Origin: G963923945 sp965199175 | GTDB taxonomy: Bacteria; Pseudomonadota; Alphaproteobacteria; G963923945 | Length of the DNA stretch: 64,000 bases | Reading direction: 5' to 3' | Assembly (NCBI GenBank): GCA_965199175.1 | Contig: OZ240684.1 | Location: forward strand, 1,426,001 to 1,490,000 | Shown: piece after piece, positions 1-9,159 of the stretch | How positions within the stretch are numbered: position 1 is the first letter of the stretch | How the letters are laid out: every line of letters starts with the position of its first letter | The notes under the pieces: model-generated | The model's input: only the letters and a program-made list of their open reading frames with translations | Database searches by the model: none | Told to the model about the DNA's origin: nothing | Program-made: the position numbers and the translations under genes

Positions 1-589
1 CCAATCCTCACCGGATAAATGATCTGATCGGTATGCGTGGGAAGTGATTGTCATTGGTTGGATACTCTCCGCTAAAAATGTCCAAAAGAATCTCAAATGA
101 TGAGACAGAGGTTGCGTTCAGCATCTTTATTTCAGCAAGCCGTGAGCCAATGACGTCTATCCTTATAACAGCCTGAAATTATTATATATTTTTCTGTGAA
201 CACCCGATGACCCGATTGGGTGGCGGCAAAAACCGCCCCTGTATGACGGCAAACTCTGCCGTTTAACGGGTCTCTATTTTCCGGTCTCACCGCGACAAAC
301 TCAGCCCGTTACAATGAACAGGCCCCATCCATGACAGGCATCGGGAGAGAGCCTGTAAAAAACAAAGAGCCCGTCATTGACCGACCCGATCACATCGCAT
401 ATGTCAGCAAAGACGTGATCTCAAACCCGGAAAAACAGGAGAGGGAAAATAACACTCATGATGAAAACCGGGATGAAAACCGGGGCTGCAAAATGAGCAT
501 CAGAAAATCGCCGACACACCCCGCAACAGCCAGGATTATTCCATAAAGTCATTCCACAAGGTCATTCCAACAGACCCGATACCCTCAAC
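1..589. other. Window start, no recognisable gene
   Basis: No reading frame here resembles a protein I recognise. A 71-codon plus-strand frame at 331-546 is hydrophilic and of low complexity, and I do not believe it is coding. The stretch lies beyond the terminator that follows fliS, so it is probably intergenic. Confidence 0.4.
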
Positions 590-618
590 AAAAAAGCAGC
601 CTTTAAGAAAAAGACTGC
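590..618 (-). terminator. Rho-independent terminator after fliS
   Basis: Read on the minus strand this is a 9-bp stem (GCAGTCTTT / AAAGGCTGC, one G-T wobble) with a 5-base loop, followed directly by six T residues. It lies about 150 bases downstream of the fliS stop and probably ends the fliD-fliS transcript. Confidence 0.75.
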
Positions 619-769
619 CCCCAACAACAAAGAGTGATCCCCGCAAATGACCGGGCCGGAACATACGGCCCCCCAAAAAAGCCGACAGATCTCTTTCACA
701 AGACCCCGGACAGAAGCCTTAAACCGGACAGAAACGTCAGGAACGTCAGAAAGACCGGGGAAACCCCCA

Positions 770-1366
770 TCAGGCCGAAAGAGCAACCCGTCGCGATGGC
801 TTGGGATCTTCATCTCCGGTCTCTTCGACCGGCGGTGCAAGCGGGGTACTGGAATACTGGCCAGCAACTGACTGAGACGGCTGAGATGGTTGGGTGTCCG
901 CAGAATCCTCAGACTGGGCAGCCTGAGAATCTTCAGACCGCGATTGAGCTGGCTGGGATTCGAGGGCCTGAGAAACCGCCTGGTCAAGATCAGCCGCATC
1001 CCGTTCGGCCAGAATTTGCCAGGATTCAGCCAGTGGAGTCAGCAGATTGATCACATCCTGAGCTGCTTTTGCATTGTTTTTTAAGTCCACTTCCGGGAGA
1101 CGCTTTAGAATATAGGTGAATAATTTCTCAAGCTGGCCGGCAATCTCACCGCCGCGTTCCTGATCAAGAGTAATCAGCATATGGTAAATGATATCGGTAC
1201 ATCGGGTATTGGCCCGCCAGCGTGCTTCGATTTCGTTGGCCTCAATCGACTGAATCACAATATTTAATTGCCGGATTGCCTCATTATAAAGCATGGAAAC
1301 CTGCTTTACTGGTGACGACAGCATAATTTTCTGGTCTTTGTATTGCCTGAGAGCATCCTGAGTCAT
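770..1366 (-). CDS. fliS: FliS, flagellin export chaperone
   Basis: Cytoplasmic chaperone that holds flagellin unfolded until export through the flagellar type III apparatus. The first 130 residues carry the FliS pattern: a start near MTQDALRQY, then helices with LYNEAIRQLNIVIQSIE and a stretch on LDQERGGEIAGQLEKLFTYIL. The last 65 residues form a Q/S/E/P-rich tail, which makes the protein (198 aa) longer than a usual FliS of about 130 aa. It follows fliD on the same strand, a common fliD-fliS order. The tail looks disordered and its role is unknown. Confidence 0.88.
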   Translation of the reverse strand: MTQDALRQYKDQKIMLSSPVKQVSMLYNEAIRQLNIVIQSIEANEIEARWRANTRCTDIIYHMLITLDQERGGEIAGQLEKLFTYILKRLPEVDLKNNAKAAQDVINLLTPLAESWQILAERDAADLDQAVSQALESQPAQSRSEDSQAAQSEDSADTQPSQPSQSVAGQYSSTPLAPPVEETGDEDPKPSRRVALSA

Positions 1367-1463
1367 TGTTTTGTTTCCCTACGCTTATCCATGCATCATT
1401 TTTATCATAAAAATTATATCATATATCGGCTGCATATCCTGGCTCTGACAACCTGGACCAGGA

Positions 1464-4400
1464 TTAACGACGCCTTTGTCGGTTTTCGGGAGTTAAGGTC
1501 GCAAAAAGCTGGTTCATACTTTCGCGTACAGATTCGGCACGGGCGAGATTCTCTTCCATACGTGTAAAGCTCTGCAACAACCGGTCGCGTTCCAGACCGA
1601 TCCGGAATTCCACCCGTTCGATCCGCTGCTGAGAAAGTGTATTCCGGTCCTCAAGGGCCTGGACAGAGCTGATGATGGATCCATCGACAGGATCAAGTGC
1701 GGCTTGTAATCTGGTATGAAGTTGCTGAGCAAATCCGGTGGTAAAATTCAAAGAGACCGATGCCGGTGCGGTCCCGTCACCGCTATAAAATAAACGTAAA
1801 CCCGCCGCTGGTCCTTCCTGGACCCGTAAGATACTCCCGGTTACGGAGACTTCTGCTTCCCCTTCTGAACCGGCTGCTAAACTGGAATCGCGGATTGTTG
1901 CTGCACTCACTGACCCATTTTCATAAGAAAGATCAAGAGTATAACCATTCTGAGAATAAGCCGGAGAACCATCTAAGCCCAAAAAAGAAACCCGATTGTC
2001 ACTGGAGCTCAGATCAAACCCAAACAAACGCTGTACATTATCGAAGTTATTCAGCAAAGCATCATTGAGTTTGGCTTCATCAATACGCAATGTATCGCGC
2101 AGGTCAGATTGCACGACAGTGTTGTTGACAAATGTAATACCGATCTGGGCAAGAACCTGGATTGTCAGCTCTGATCCCTGATTGCTGACGCCATTACCAA
2201 CGGCTGCGCTGGCAATGGTTTCAACATCCCTTAACGCCTGCTCGCCAAACAACGGGGCACCGCTTGATAAACCGGTATCCGGGTCAATGGCTGTTTGCTG
2301 ATTGGCAAATTGCTTAAATCCGTTATACGCCTCGACAAAAGCCGTAATGTTTTCAACGACCTGAGCATTGTTCCGCCGGGTCTCCAGCCGGATGGTTGTT
2401 CCTTCTTCGGCATTCAGCAACTCAAGCGTTAAACCAGGAAATAAATCTTCAATCGTATTGCTGGAACGCTCAATCACTCTTTCGTCATCGACCCCAAGAT
2501 CAAACAACAGAAAATTGGTATCAGAAAGTGTTACCGGCACTGGTGGATCGTCAGTATTTTCAATCACCAAACGTGATCCACTGGTATAGTCAACGATTCG
2601 GGCGGTTGCTGAAACAGCATTGCCTGATGCTCTTGCTGTCGTAATGGCGTTATTGATCAGGGTTTGCAGACCCTCCAGAGTGAGCGAATCACCGGTTGTG
2701 CCATCCTGGTTGGCATCATTGACGTTATAATTGACAACCACCGTGTTGCCGCCCACCTCAATCGAGAAGGAACCGGTATCGGGAGCAAGAGTGAGATAAT
2801 TTTTAAGCGGCAGGTTTTTATTGGGAACAAGATCCGTCTCATGGCGGCTTGGATCCGTCAAACCTTTGACCGCCAGCCGGGCATTCTGGCTGGTCTGCAC
2901 CTGGTTGGCGAAAGCCGTTCCGCCTGATGTAACAACCGTGTCGAGAAAATCAAGCTCCAGAGATGGTGTTCCCAGAGAATCAAAAGCATCCTCAAGAACA
3001 AACTGGATGGTCAGAGAATTGCCCTGATCATCACTCAGGGTAACCTGCTTGGTCCCGGTTTCTGACCCATCAAAGCGGCCAACAAAATTGCCGATCCGGG
3101 CTTCGACCCGGTTCGGATTTTCCGAATCAAAAGTCAGTTGATTATTGGTAATGCCGGAAATATCCCCCTGGGTATACAGCAATCGCAAGGTCGCATTATC
3201 GCGGATTGTTGCACTCCCGGCTCCGGATGAATAGCTGTGATTATTCAGGGAAATAGAAGGATTTCCCTGATCATTAAACACTTGAGAGACTGTAAAATTG
3301 AGGGTGAGCGTATCATCTGCGGTCCCGTCACCATCCCGGTCTCTTTCCAGGGTCAGGGTCTTAGAACCGGTTGTTGTGCCATCAAAGCTGCCGCTAAAAC
3401 CGTTTGATGAAACGGTAATGGCTGCCGGATCGGTGACATCAAAATCCAGATCAGCATGATTGAGAACGTCAGTGGTTCCGGTCAATGCGCTGACTGACAA
3501 ACGGTCCGGGTCAATCCGGCCATCATTTCCTGACGGCGTGAATGTATGATTGCCCAGGGCAATGAAGGGCGTTGCCTGAGCGTTAAAAGCCGCTGTGACA
3601 TTGATCCTGAGCACGACTTCGTTCCCATCGCCATCACTCAAAGTGACCGATTGCGGGCCAGACACAGAACCCGAACCATTAAATGTTCCCGAAAACGTCC
3701 CTGAAGTAACCCCGATATTAGCCGGATCAAAAGGCTGTGCGGTCAGATCAAAAGACAGGCGGCTGAAATCAAAACCGGAAACATCCCCAACAGCCCGATC
3801 AATACGAATCGTCGCATCGGTGATCGCCCCACTATTTGCCGGGTTAGAAAAGACTCCGTTTTCCGGCGTAATATCAGCCGTCCGGTCAAAACTGCTGCCA
3901 ATATTAACCGTGATTCCAAAGTCACTGAATGTTCGTGTTCCGGCGGATGCGCCAACCGGAAGACTCTGAGAGGCCCCATCATAAACCCGGGTGACAGTCA
4001 GGTTGTTGGTGGAGGCTTCATAGCTTAACTGAAACGCATCGGTTCCCTGGCTGCCATCAAATGTAATGGATGTGATCCCGGCTGTCGGACCAATCTGGCT
4101 TTGGGCTGGTCCGCTCAAAACCGCTGCCTGCGAACGGGATGCCACCAAGCCAAGCCCGGCTGAATCAATCAGGTCGGAGTCCCCGGAAATGACAATATCA
4201 CGCGCCGGTTCCTGAGCCGTCAGCACCAGGACATTTTCGGTTGAAGAAATCTGGATAATATTCGCCGAAATACCGGTGGCATTGACTCCACGATTGGCCG
4301 TATTGATCTGGTCTCTGATATCATTCAAAGAATCATTGGTATCAATCTCAATGGGTGGTGGTGGGGCTTGTCCGGCTTCGCCTCCTGACAGGCTGAGACG

Positions 4401-4877
4401 TATGGAGCCGGACAGATTCAGGGCCTGGGTCCGGTCATTGAAATTCTTGCTGGCAATTCTGTGGGAGCGGGCCACCTGGCGGATTTCAATCTCATTTTGT
4501 CCCAAAGACGCATTCCCGGAAACATTGACACTCAGCAAGTTGGTGGGCGGAGATGCCACCCGTCCATCGCTGCGAAAATTGGAAAGATAGGTTTCACGGG
4601 ACTGGAAAATATCTGAAGAGGGTGAAAACGTTGCCCCGCGCAGCTGTGACAATGAGGATTGCAGGGTTTCAGTCAAACCACGCAGACGACCCAGGGCGGT
4701 AATTCTTCCCTCATTGCGGTCAATACGTTGCCGGATCCGATCAATCGGTATGCGCCGGGCGGTGACGATTCCGTCAATCGTCCCCTGGACATCAATGCCG
4801 GAACTGACACCACCGACCGTAACCCGGCCATTATTATCCACCCTTAGATTATTAAAGTTGAAATCGACCGGTGCCAT
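1464..4877 (-). CDS. fliD: FliD, flagellar filament cap (enlarged)
   Basis: Caps the growing filament and guides flagellin folding at the tip. The N-terminus has the FliD pattern VGGVSSGIDVQGTIDGIV, and the C-terminus has the conserved helical region ending near FTRMEENLARAESVRESMNQLFATL. At 1137 residues it is more than twice the usual 450-650. The extra length is beta-rich: a flagellin-IN-like motif near 183-240, a module near 278-336 that resembles parts of flagellin and FlgK, and three tandem repeats of about 100 residues near 349-447, 450-548 and 552-650. Each repeat ends in a strand pair with VTL, a turn, then an AF or VF plus a TP or NP. A sigma-54-type promoter lies about 175 bases upstream. 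The identity is firm; the role of the inserts is unknown. Confidence 0.93.
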   Translation of the reverse strand: MAPVDFNFNNLRVDNNGRVTVGGVSSGIDVQGTIDGIVTARRIPIDRIRQRIDRNEGRITALGRLRGLTETLQSSLSQLRGATFSPSSDIFQSRETYLSNFRSDGRVASPPTNLLSVNVSGNASLGQNEIEIRQVARSHRIASKNFNDRTQALNLSGSIRLSLSGGEAGQAPPPPIEIDTNDSLNDIRDQINTANRGVNATGISANIIQISSTENVLVLTAQEPARDIVISGDSDLIDSAGLGLVASRSQAAVLSGPAQSQIGPTAGITSITFDGSQGTDAFQLSYEASTNNLTVTRVYDGASQSLPVGASAGTRTFSDFGITVNIGSSFDRTADITPENGVFSNPANSGAITDATIRIDRAVGDVSGFDFSRLSFDLTAQPFDPANIGVTSGTFSGTFNGSGSVSGPQSVTLSDGDGNEVVLRINVTAAFNAQATPFIALGNHTFTPSGNDGRIDPDRLSVSALTGTTDVLNHADLDFDVTDPAAITVSSNGFSGSFDGTTTGSKTLTLERDRDGDGTADDTLTLNFTVSQVFNDQGNPSISLNNHSYSSGAGSATIRDNATLRLLYTQGDISGITNNQLTFDSENPNRVEARIGNFVGRFDGSETGTKQVTLSDDQGNSLTIQFVLEDAFDSLGTPSLELDFLDTVVTSGGTAFANQVQTSQNARLAVKGLTDPSRHETDLVPNKNLPLKNYLTLAPDTGSFSIEVGGNTVVVNYNVNDANQDGTTGDSLTLEGLQTLINNAITTARASGNAVSATARIVDYTSGSRLVIENTDDPPVPVTLSDTNFLLFDLGVDDERVIERSSNTIEDLFPGLTLELLNAEEGTTIRLETRRNNAQVVENITAFVEAYNGFKQFANQQTAIDPDTGLSSGAPLFGEQALRDVETIASAAVGNGVSNQGSELTIQVLAQIGITFVNNTVVQSDLRDTLRIDEAKLNDALLNNFDNVQRLFGFDLSSSDNRVSFLGLDGSPAYSQNGYTLDLSYENGSVSAATIRDSSLAAGSEGEAEVSVTGSILRVQEGPAAGLRLFYSGDGTAPASVSLNFTTGFAQQLHTRLQAALDPVDGSIISSVQALEDRNTLSQQRIERVEFRIGLERDRLLQSFTRMEENLARAESVRESMNQLFATLTPENRQRRR

Positions 4878-5051
4878 ATCGCGCTCTTTCTAAACAGATG
4901 CCCGCTGACCGATGAATACCTGAACGACACAGACTGACCGATGAAGAGTCATCAGCAAAACCCCTTTCCATCAAATATGAACAGCCCGTTTCATTCAGTC
5001 ATATCCTGACCGACAGGGCTGAGCATATGACAAGATACAAAAAGATTAAGA

Positions 5052-5067
5052 TGCAAACCTCAGGCCA
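5052..5067 (-). promoter_or_regulatory. Sigma-54 promoter for fliD
   Basis: Minus-strand TGGCCTGAGGTTTGCA matches the sigma-54 consensus TGGCNCGNNNNTTGCA at all but about one informative position, with exact GG-N10-GC spacing. It points at fliD and predicts a leader of roughly 160 bases. The match was found by eye. Confidence 0.65.
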
Positions 5068-5265
5068 ATTTGCCAGCCATTGCATCAATGTGCTGGCCCG
5101 GATGAAGGCACCACTGAGCCAATGCACCGGCAGTCAATGACAAAACACCTGCTTAGTCGTCTCAATCAGTTGCTGGCCGGTATTCCAGACTCTGCTTGCC
5201 GGGCCGGGATGCGGGACTGATGAGCACCACAATCATGCCTGCCGTTTTGAAATTTGTTAAAAAAC

Positions 5266-5342
5266 CGGGACTCTGTTGAAAAATCGGGACTCTGTTGAAA
5301 AATCGGTCCGGGACTCTGTTGAAAAATCGGTTGAAAAATCGG
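5266..5342. repeat. 19-bp tandem repeat, about three copies
   Basis: Unit cgggactctgttgaaaaat occurs at 5266-5284, 5285-5303 and 5309-5327, followed by a partial copy ttgaaaaatcgg. It is intergenic and identical between copies, so the expansion looks recent. Confidence 0.9.
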
Positions 5343-5451
5343 CTGTAACAGGGCTACAGATCACGGGCATCGGCCACAGAGTTCAGCCGAAATGATATAA
5401 CAACCAGCCTGGGCCTTAGACGTTATTGGTCAGACTTAAAATTGGTCAGAC

Positions 5452-5757
5452 TTAAACTTTTTCGTCGAACAAAGAGCCCAGCATTGCCCGGGTTTTGGCC
5501 AATAAACGCAGCATCGCCTCGGAAGGGATCTGGTCAACGACCTCGCCGGTTTTTTTATCGATAAAGACCCCAACCACACGACCTGTTGTCTGATCAACAT
5601 CGGTCACCACGCGGCGTTGGTTCCCGGGGGAAGGCGTGGTTGATTTTTGCTCAGAATGGGAAGGAGACACCGTCGCAGATGGCGGATCTGCAACCGAATA
5701 CGTTCTCTCTCCCGTCACCGCCGGGGGGTCTGATATCGGAGAATACATGCCATCCAT
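5452..5757 (-). CDS. flaG: FlaG-like flagellar protein
   Basis: Small protein of 101 residues. The N-terminal half is disordered and S/T/P-rich. The C-terminal half reads VVDVDQTTGRVVGVF-like, then DKKTGEVVDQIPSEAMLRLL, the repeated TG-VV/IPSE pattern of the FlaG family. FlaG proteins affect filament length in other bacteria, though the mechanism is unclear. Its place between flagellin 1 and fliD on the same strand agrees with the family's usual context. No promoter of its own was seen, and the 148-base gap from flagellin 1 includes the flagellin hairpin. Confidence 0.75.
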   Translation of the reverse strand: MDGMYSPISDPPAVTGERTYSVADPPSATVSPSHSEQKSTTPSPGNQRRVVTDVDQTTGRVVGVFIDKKTGEVVDQIPSEAMLRLLAKTRAMLGSLFDEKV

Positions 5758-5866
5758 TTTTCTTATCCCTGATCATTGCTTGCGCAAAAAAGAACAGATA
5801 TCAGCGTAAAACCAAACAATGACACCATCACATAACCAAAACATATACCAATTCTTAAGATGGGGC

Positions 5867-5889
5867 GGGGGCGGGAAAAACCCGCCCCC
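5867..5889 (-). terminator. Hairpin after flagellin 1
   Basis: Perfect 9-bp GC stem (gggggcggg / cccgccccc) with an A5 loop, 17 bases past the flagellin 1 stop. No T run follows on the minus strand, so it may be a weak terminator or a 3' stabilising hairpin. A close copy follows flagellin 2 (9121-9143). Confidence 0.55.
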
Positions 5890-5905
5890 TGGAACCAACC
5901 CAATC

Positions 5906-8623
5906 TTACTGGAACAACCGGAGTAATTGTTGCGGTTGCTGATTGGCCTGAGCCAAAATCGAAATACCGGCCTGTACCAGAATCTGGCTGCTGGTAAAGG
6001 CGCTGATTCCGGCGGCCACATCGAGATCGAGCAGCGTACTGCGTGCTGCCTCGGCGTTCTCAATGGCGACCGCGACGTTGTTGGAGGCAAACTCCAACCG
6101 GTTTTGACCGGCACCAATAATCGCCCGGACATCGTTCAATCTGTCAATAGCACGGGTTACAGCAACCGATGCTACGTCAGAATTGACATTATCCACTCCA
6201 TCAATCCGAATGCCGTCTGCACCACCTTCCAGACCTAAAGCCCGGAGATTGGCCGCACCGACATCAAAGGTCACGCTATCGTCTGCGAGAACCCCGGACC
6301 CGATCTTGAACGAGAAGGAGCGTCGATCATTAAAGGATGAACCAAAGGTCACTGACTGTCTGAGTTCTCCTAACAGGACAAAGCTCTCAGCAGATGTATC
6401 CCGACGATTAATCTGAGTTTCAGTAATGGCTGATGACAAATTGATATTCAGCGTGACGGTATCGCCGGCAGTATTTCTCAGTGTCACCACCTGGAAACCG
6501 GTTTGCGTCAGATCAGCCACCGCGGTCAGATTACCGCGTCTTGCATCGGAATGATCAATGGAAAGGACTGCTTCGCCCAGGACATTGCTGGCTGGTCCGC
6601 GTGCAAATCGGATGCGGTTATCCAGCCCGGCCAGATCACCCGATACCCGGGTGACATCAAACGATGCCTGGGTCCGGCCACCTTCCGATAAAAAGGCCGT
6701 ACTCGCCAATCTGTTGGCCTGGAACGCAATCGTTTCGCCTTCGTCCAGCAGAGCGTCGGTCGCAGTTGCGCCGGCAGCATCCGCAGCACCCGTAGAGGTC
6801 ACAGCATTGGCGCTGTTGTTGGTCACTGTGACATTGATGCTGTTTCCTGTCGTGGCATCGGTCAAAGTCGCCGTCACTGAGTTACCAGCATTACCAGTCG
6901 CAGCAATGTCTTCAACCCCGACATCCGCATTGGTGTAGTCACCCAGAGTAAATCCCAGATTGACACCATCGGCAGCACCGGCAATGACAAAATTGGTGCT
7001 GGTCAGGGTACCCAGGAGACCCTCAGTGGTCTGATCAGTTCCGGGAGTAAAGCTATTGATCCGGAATGAAAAATCACCATCATTGAAATTCGCAGCAAGG
7101 CCAGAAGGCAGAGCCGTGACCCGGCTCGTGGCATCCTGAATATCGCTGTTACGATTGAATGCAGCCGAAACCGTGACTTCAAATACCCGGTTACCAACTG
7201 TGACCACAGTCTTGCCGGCCTGACCATTGATCCCGCTCAGCGCCGTACTCGCCGACCCGGTCGTATCACCAATGGTTCCGGTAAAGCTGTTGGTGGACGC
7301 AGTATAGGAAAGCGAAAGAGGGGTATTAGACCCGGTGCCACCAATCTCACGAACCGACAGATCACCGCTGTTCACCAGGCTGGCAATCGTACCGGGCGTT
7401 GCAATCGCTGTAGCCCGGACAGCCAGACTGCCGGTCACAAGATCATTGCCCTGACCATTCAGTCCTGTCAGCGTTAAGCTGGTCCCGGCATCCGTCCCAT
7501 CTTGCAGCTGGGCATAATTGGCCGCGGCAAGAGCCGCAGTCAGAGTGATGGTGGCTTCAACAAAATCGCCCTGGCTGTTCTGGAACCGAACATTTTGAGC
7601 ATCGGTACTGTTAAAGTCGACCGTAGAGGTCGCCACCAGTTCATCACCGCCGCTATTGGCGATCCTGAGTGTGGATGCCGTAATGGCCGATGTCGCATCG
7701 GCAACGATTTGGGTACTCAGACCAGCAAGATTGCCGCCATAACCGGTAACGGTAAATGTGTCGGCCGCGGCAAAACCCGTATTCGCCAGGTTGGCGGTAT
7801 TTTGCAGCCGTGTCGGGTTAAAGGTCCTTTTGGCAAATTCGCTGTTAATGGTGATGGAAACCGTACGCTCATTCACCCCACCCCGGTCAAAAACCACATC
7901 AATGGTTTCGGTTTGTCCGGGTTGCACATCGGTTGCAACCCCCGGTGTTAAGGGAAGAATCGTGGAACCAGTCGCCGTCCGTCCGGCAGCACTGCCAATT
8001 GGTTGAGAAAGATCAGTTACGGTAAAGGTCCCGTTCTGACCATCGGCTGCATAAGCAATCTCAACCAAAGTTGAGGAAAAACCATCACTGAATTTAACAT
8101 CAGTGATCCCTTGCCCGGTACCGATTGTGCTGTCAATCAGCCGCAGTCCCGCACCAGCCTGAGCAGCCTCGTCATCCCCCACCTGGGTGATCACTCTGTT
8201 CTCGCCATTGATCAACCGGACACCATTGAATTCGGTGTCACCGGCAATCCGGTCAATTTCCTGTTGCAGAGAACCAAATTCCAACTGCAGGGAATTACGC
8301 TCCGCTTCACCCACATTGTCCGAACCCGACTGCACAGCCAGAACTTTCAGACGAAACAGGATATCGCCAACCGTGTTTAAGGCACCATCAGCAACCTGAA
8401 GCAGAGAGCCGGCTTGTCCGGCGTTGACATTGGCCTGCCGGAGGGCACCAACCTCAGCCCGCAAGCGCGAACCAATCGCCAGAGACGCCGCATCATCCCG
8501 GGCGCCCAAAACACGCAAACCCGAAGACAGTTTTGAAATCTCTGAAGTTGCCCGACGATCATTCACCGTCAGGTTACGATGCGCGACATTGGCCGCGAAG
8601 TTCGAAATAATATTAAGAGCCAT
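5906..8623 (-). CDS. fliC: Flagellin 1 (905 aa, enlarged)
   Basis: Filament subunit. The conserved ends are clear: residues 1-150 carry ANVAHRNLTVNDRRATSEISKLSSGLRV and DAASLAIGSRLRAEV, and the last 90 carry INRLDDVR-like helices ending QILVQAGISILAQANQQPQQLL. Between them about 660 residues of beta-rich variable sequence replace the usual short domain. Segments near 187-268 and 436-495 resemble each other (a strand, a polar turn, then a strand ending AFNRNSD or EFAKRTF). Minus-strand AGGAG lies 7 bases before the ATG. A sigma-54-type promoter lies 200 bases upstream. It is a close paralogue of the next gene along; only the identity of the central region is open. Confidence 0.95.
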   Translation of the reverse strand: MALNIISNFAANVAHRNLTVNDRRATSEISKLSSGLRVLGARDDAASLAIGSRLRAEVGALRQANVNAGQAGSLLQVADGALNTVGDILFRLKVLAVQSGSDNVGEAERNSLQLEFGSLQQEIDRIAGDTEFNGVRLINGENRVITQVGDDEAAQAGAGLRLIDSTIGTGQGITDVKFSDGFSSTLVEIAYAADGQNGTFTVTDLSQPIGSAAGRTATGSTILPLTPGVATDVQPGQTETIDVVFDRGGVNERTVSITINSEFAKRTFNPTRLQNTANLANTGFAAADTFTVTGYGGNLAGLSTQIVADATSAITASTLRIANSGGDELVATSTVDFNSTDAQNVRFQNSQGDFVEATITLTAALAAANYAQLQDGTDAGTSLTLTGLNGQGNDLVTGSLAVRATAIATPGTIASLVNSGDLSVREIGGTGSNTPLSLSYTASTNSFTGTIGDTTGSASTALSGINGQAGKTVVTVGNRVFEVTVSAAFNRNSDIQDATSRVTALPSGLAANFNDGDFSFRINSFTPGTDQTTEGLLGTLTSTNFVIAGAADGVNLGFTLGDYTNADVGVEDIAATGNAGNSVTATLTDATTGNSINVTVTNNSANAVTSTGAADAAGATATDALLDEGETIAFQANRLASTAFLSEGGRTQASFDVTRVSGDLAGLDNRIRFARGPASNVLGEAVLSIDHSDARRGNLTAVADLTQTGFQVVTLRNTAGDTVTLNINLSSAITETQINRRDTSAESFVLLGELRQSVTFGSSFNDRRSFSFKIGSGVLADDSVTFDVGAANLRALGLEGGADGIRIDGVDNVNSDVASVAVTRAIDRLNDVRAIIGAGQNRLEFASNNVAVAIENAEAARSTLLDLDVAAGISAFTSSQILVQAGISILAQANQQPQQLLRLFQ

Positions 8624-8825
8624 CGAATATCTCCTACTTGGATAATGTTAAAACCCGGCTACCTGCCAGGAGAGCACCCCCTTAAATACAGCCTTGCGAT
8701 CTTGCCGGATCACGGGACCCAATTCGATCAAAACAAGGCGGCCAAATGAGACACCCAGTCAGAGCCGCCGACACATGCCGCGACTCAGCCGGACCGCCGA
8801 TGCGGTCGCACGTTTTTATTGTGTC

Positions 8826-8841
8826 AGCAATTCGCGTGCCG
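8826..8841 (-). promoter_or_regulatory. Sigma-54 promoter for flagellin 1
   Basis: Minus-strand CGGCACGCGAATTGCT fits TGGCACGNNNNTTGCT at every position but the first, with exact GG-N10-GC spacing. It faces flagellin 1. Two copies of accggcaaaactg about 170-190 bases upstream (9008-9033) could be activator half-sites, which is speculative. Confidence 0.7.
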
Positions 8842-9007
8842 TTTGGCTTTTCTGGCCAGGATTGACCCGGTCTGCATGGCTTGCAATACCCGCCTGGTCA
8901 TCACCAAGTTTTTGAAAAATAAGATAAAATGATCCAGACACGCTCAAAAAAAACCCACCAAAAAAGGGGCTGCCGGACTGGGCAATTTTTACCCATCGGC
9001 AGCATTA

Positions 9008-9033
9008 ACCGGCAAAACTGACCGGCAAAACTG
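9008..9033. repeat. 13-bp direct repeat, two copies
   Basis: accggcaaaactg occurs twice head to tail, followed by a degenerate third copy near 9038-9050. Upstream of the flagellin 1 promoter. Confidence 0.85.
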
Positions 9034-9060
9034 ACCGATAGGCAAAAATTACCCGCTTGA

Positions 9061-9120
9061 GCGGGAACCCATCCTCTTGATCGGGAACCCATCCTCTTGA
9101 GCGGGAACCCATCCTCAGGC
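9061..9120. repeat. 20-bp tandem repeat, three copies
   Basis: Unit gcgggaacccatcctcttga at 9061, 9081 (first base changed) and 9101 (last four bases changed). It has no spacers, so it is not a CRISPR array. Directly downstream of flagellin 2. Confidence 0.9.
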
Positions 9121-9143
9121 GGGGACGGGAAAAACCCGCCCCC
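9121..9143 (-). terminator. Hairpin after flagellin 2
   Basis: ggggacggg, A5 loop, cccgccccc: a 9-position stem with one mismatch, 17 bases beyond the flagellin 2 stop. Near-copy of the hairpin after flagellin 1, with no T run. Confidence 0.5.
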
Positions 9144-9159
9144 TGAAACCACCCCAAAC

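Larger units (their letters stand above)
4878..5451. other. Intergenic region between flaG and fliD
   Basis: 574 bases without a convincing gene. It holds the fliD sigma-54 promoter (5052-5067), a 19-bp tandem repeat (5266-5342) and, next to the flaG stop, a 16-base direct repeat of the form attggtcagacttaaa. Nothing else is recognised. Confidence 0.6.
8624..9159. other. Leader and intergenic region between the flagellins
   Basis: 536 bases with no gene: the flagellin 1 promoter and a leader of about 190 bases, then a 13-bp and a 20-bp tandem repeat and the hairpin after flagellin 2. Confidence 0.6.

Noticed and set aside
562..1084. Several overlapping open frames of 60-145 codons opposite or beside fliS
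   Set aside because: They mirror the fliS frame or lie in its disordered tail region; low-complexity composition and no family pattern.
9061..9120. 20-bp repeat as a possible CRISPR array
   Set aside because: Copies touch directly, with no spacers, and no cas genes are near.
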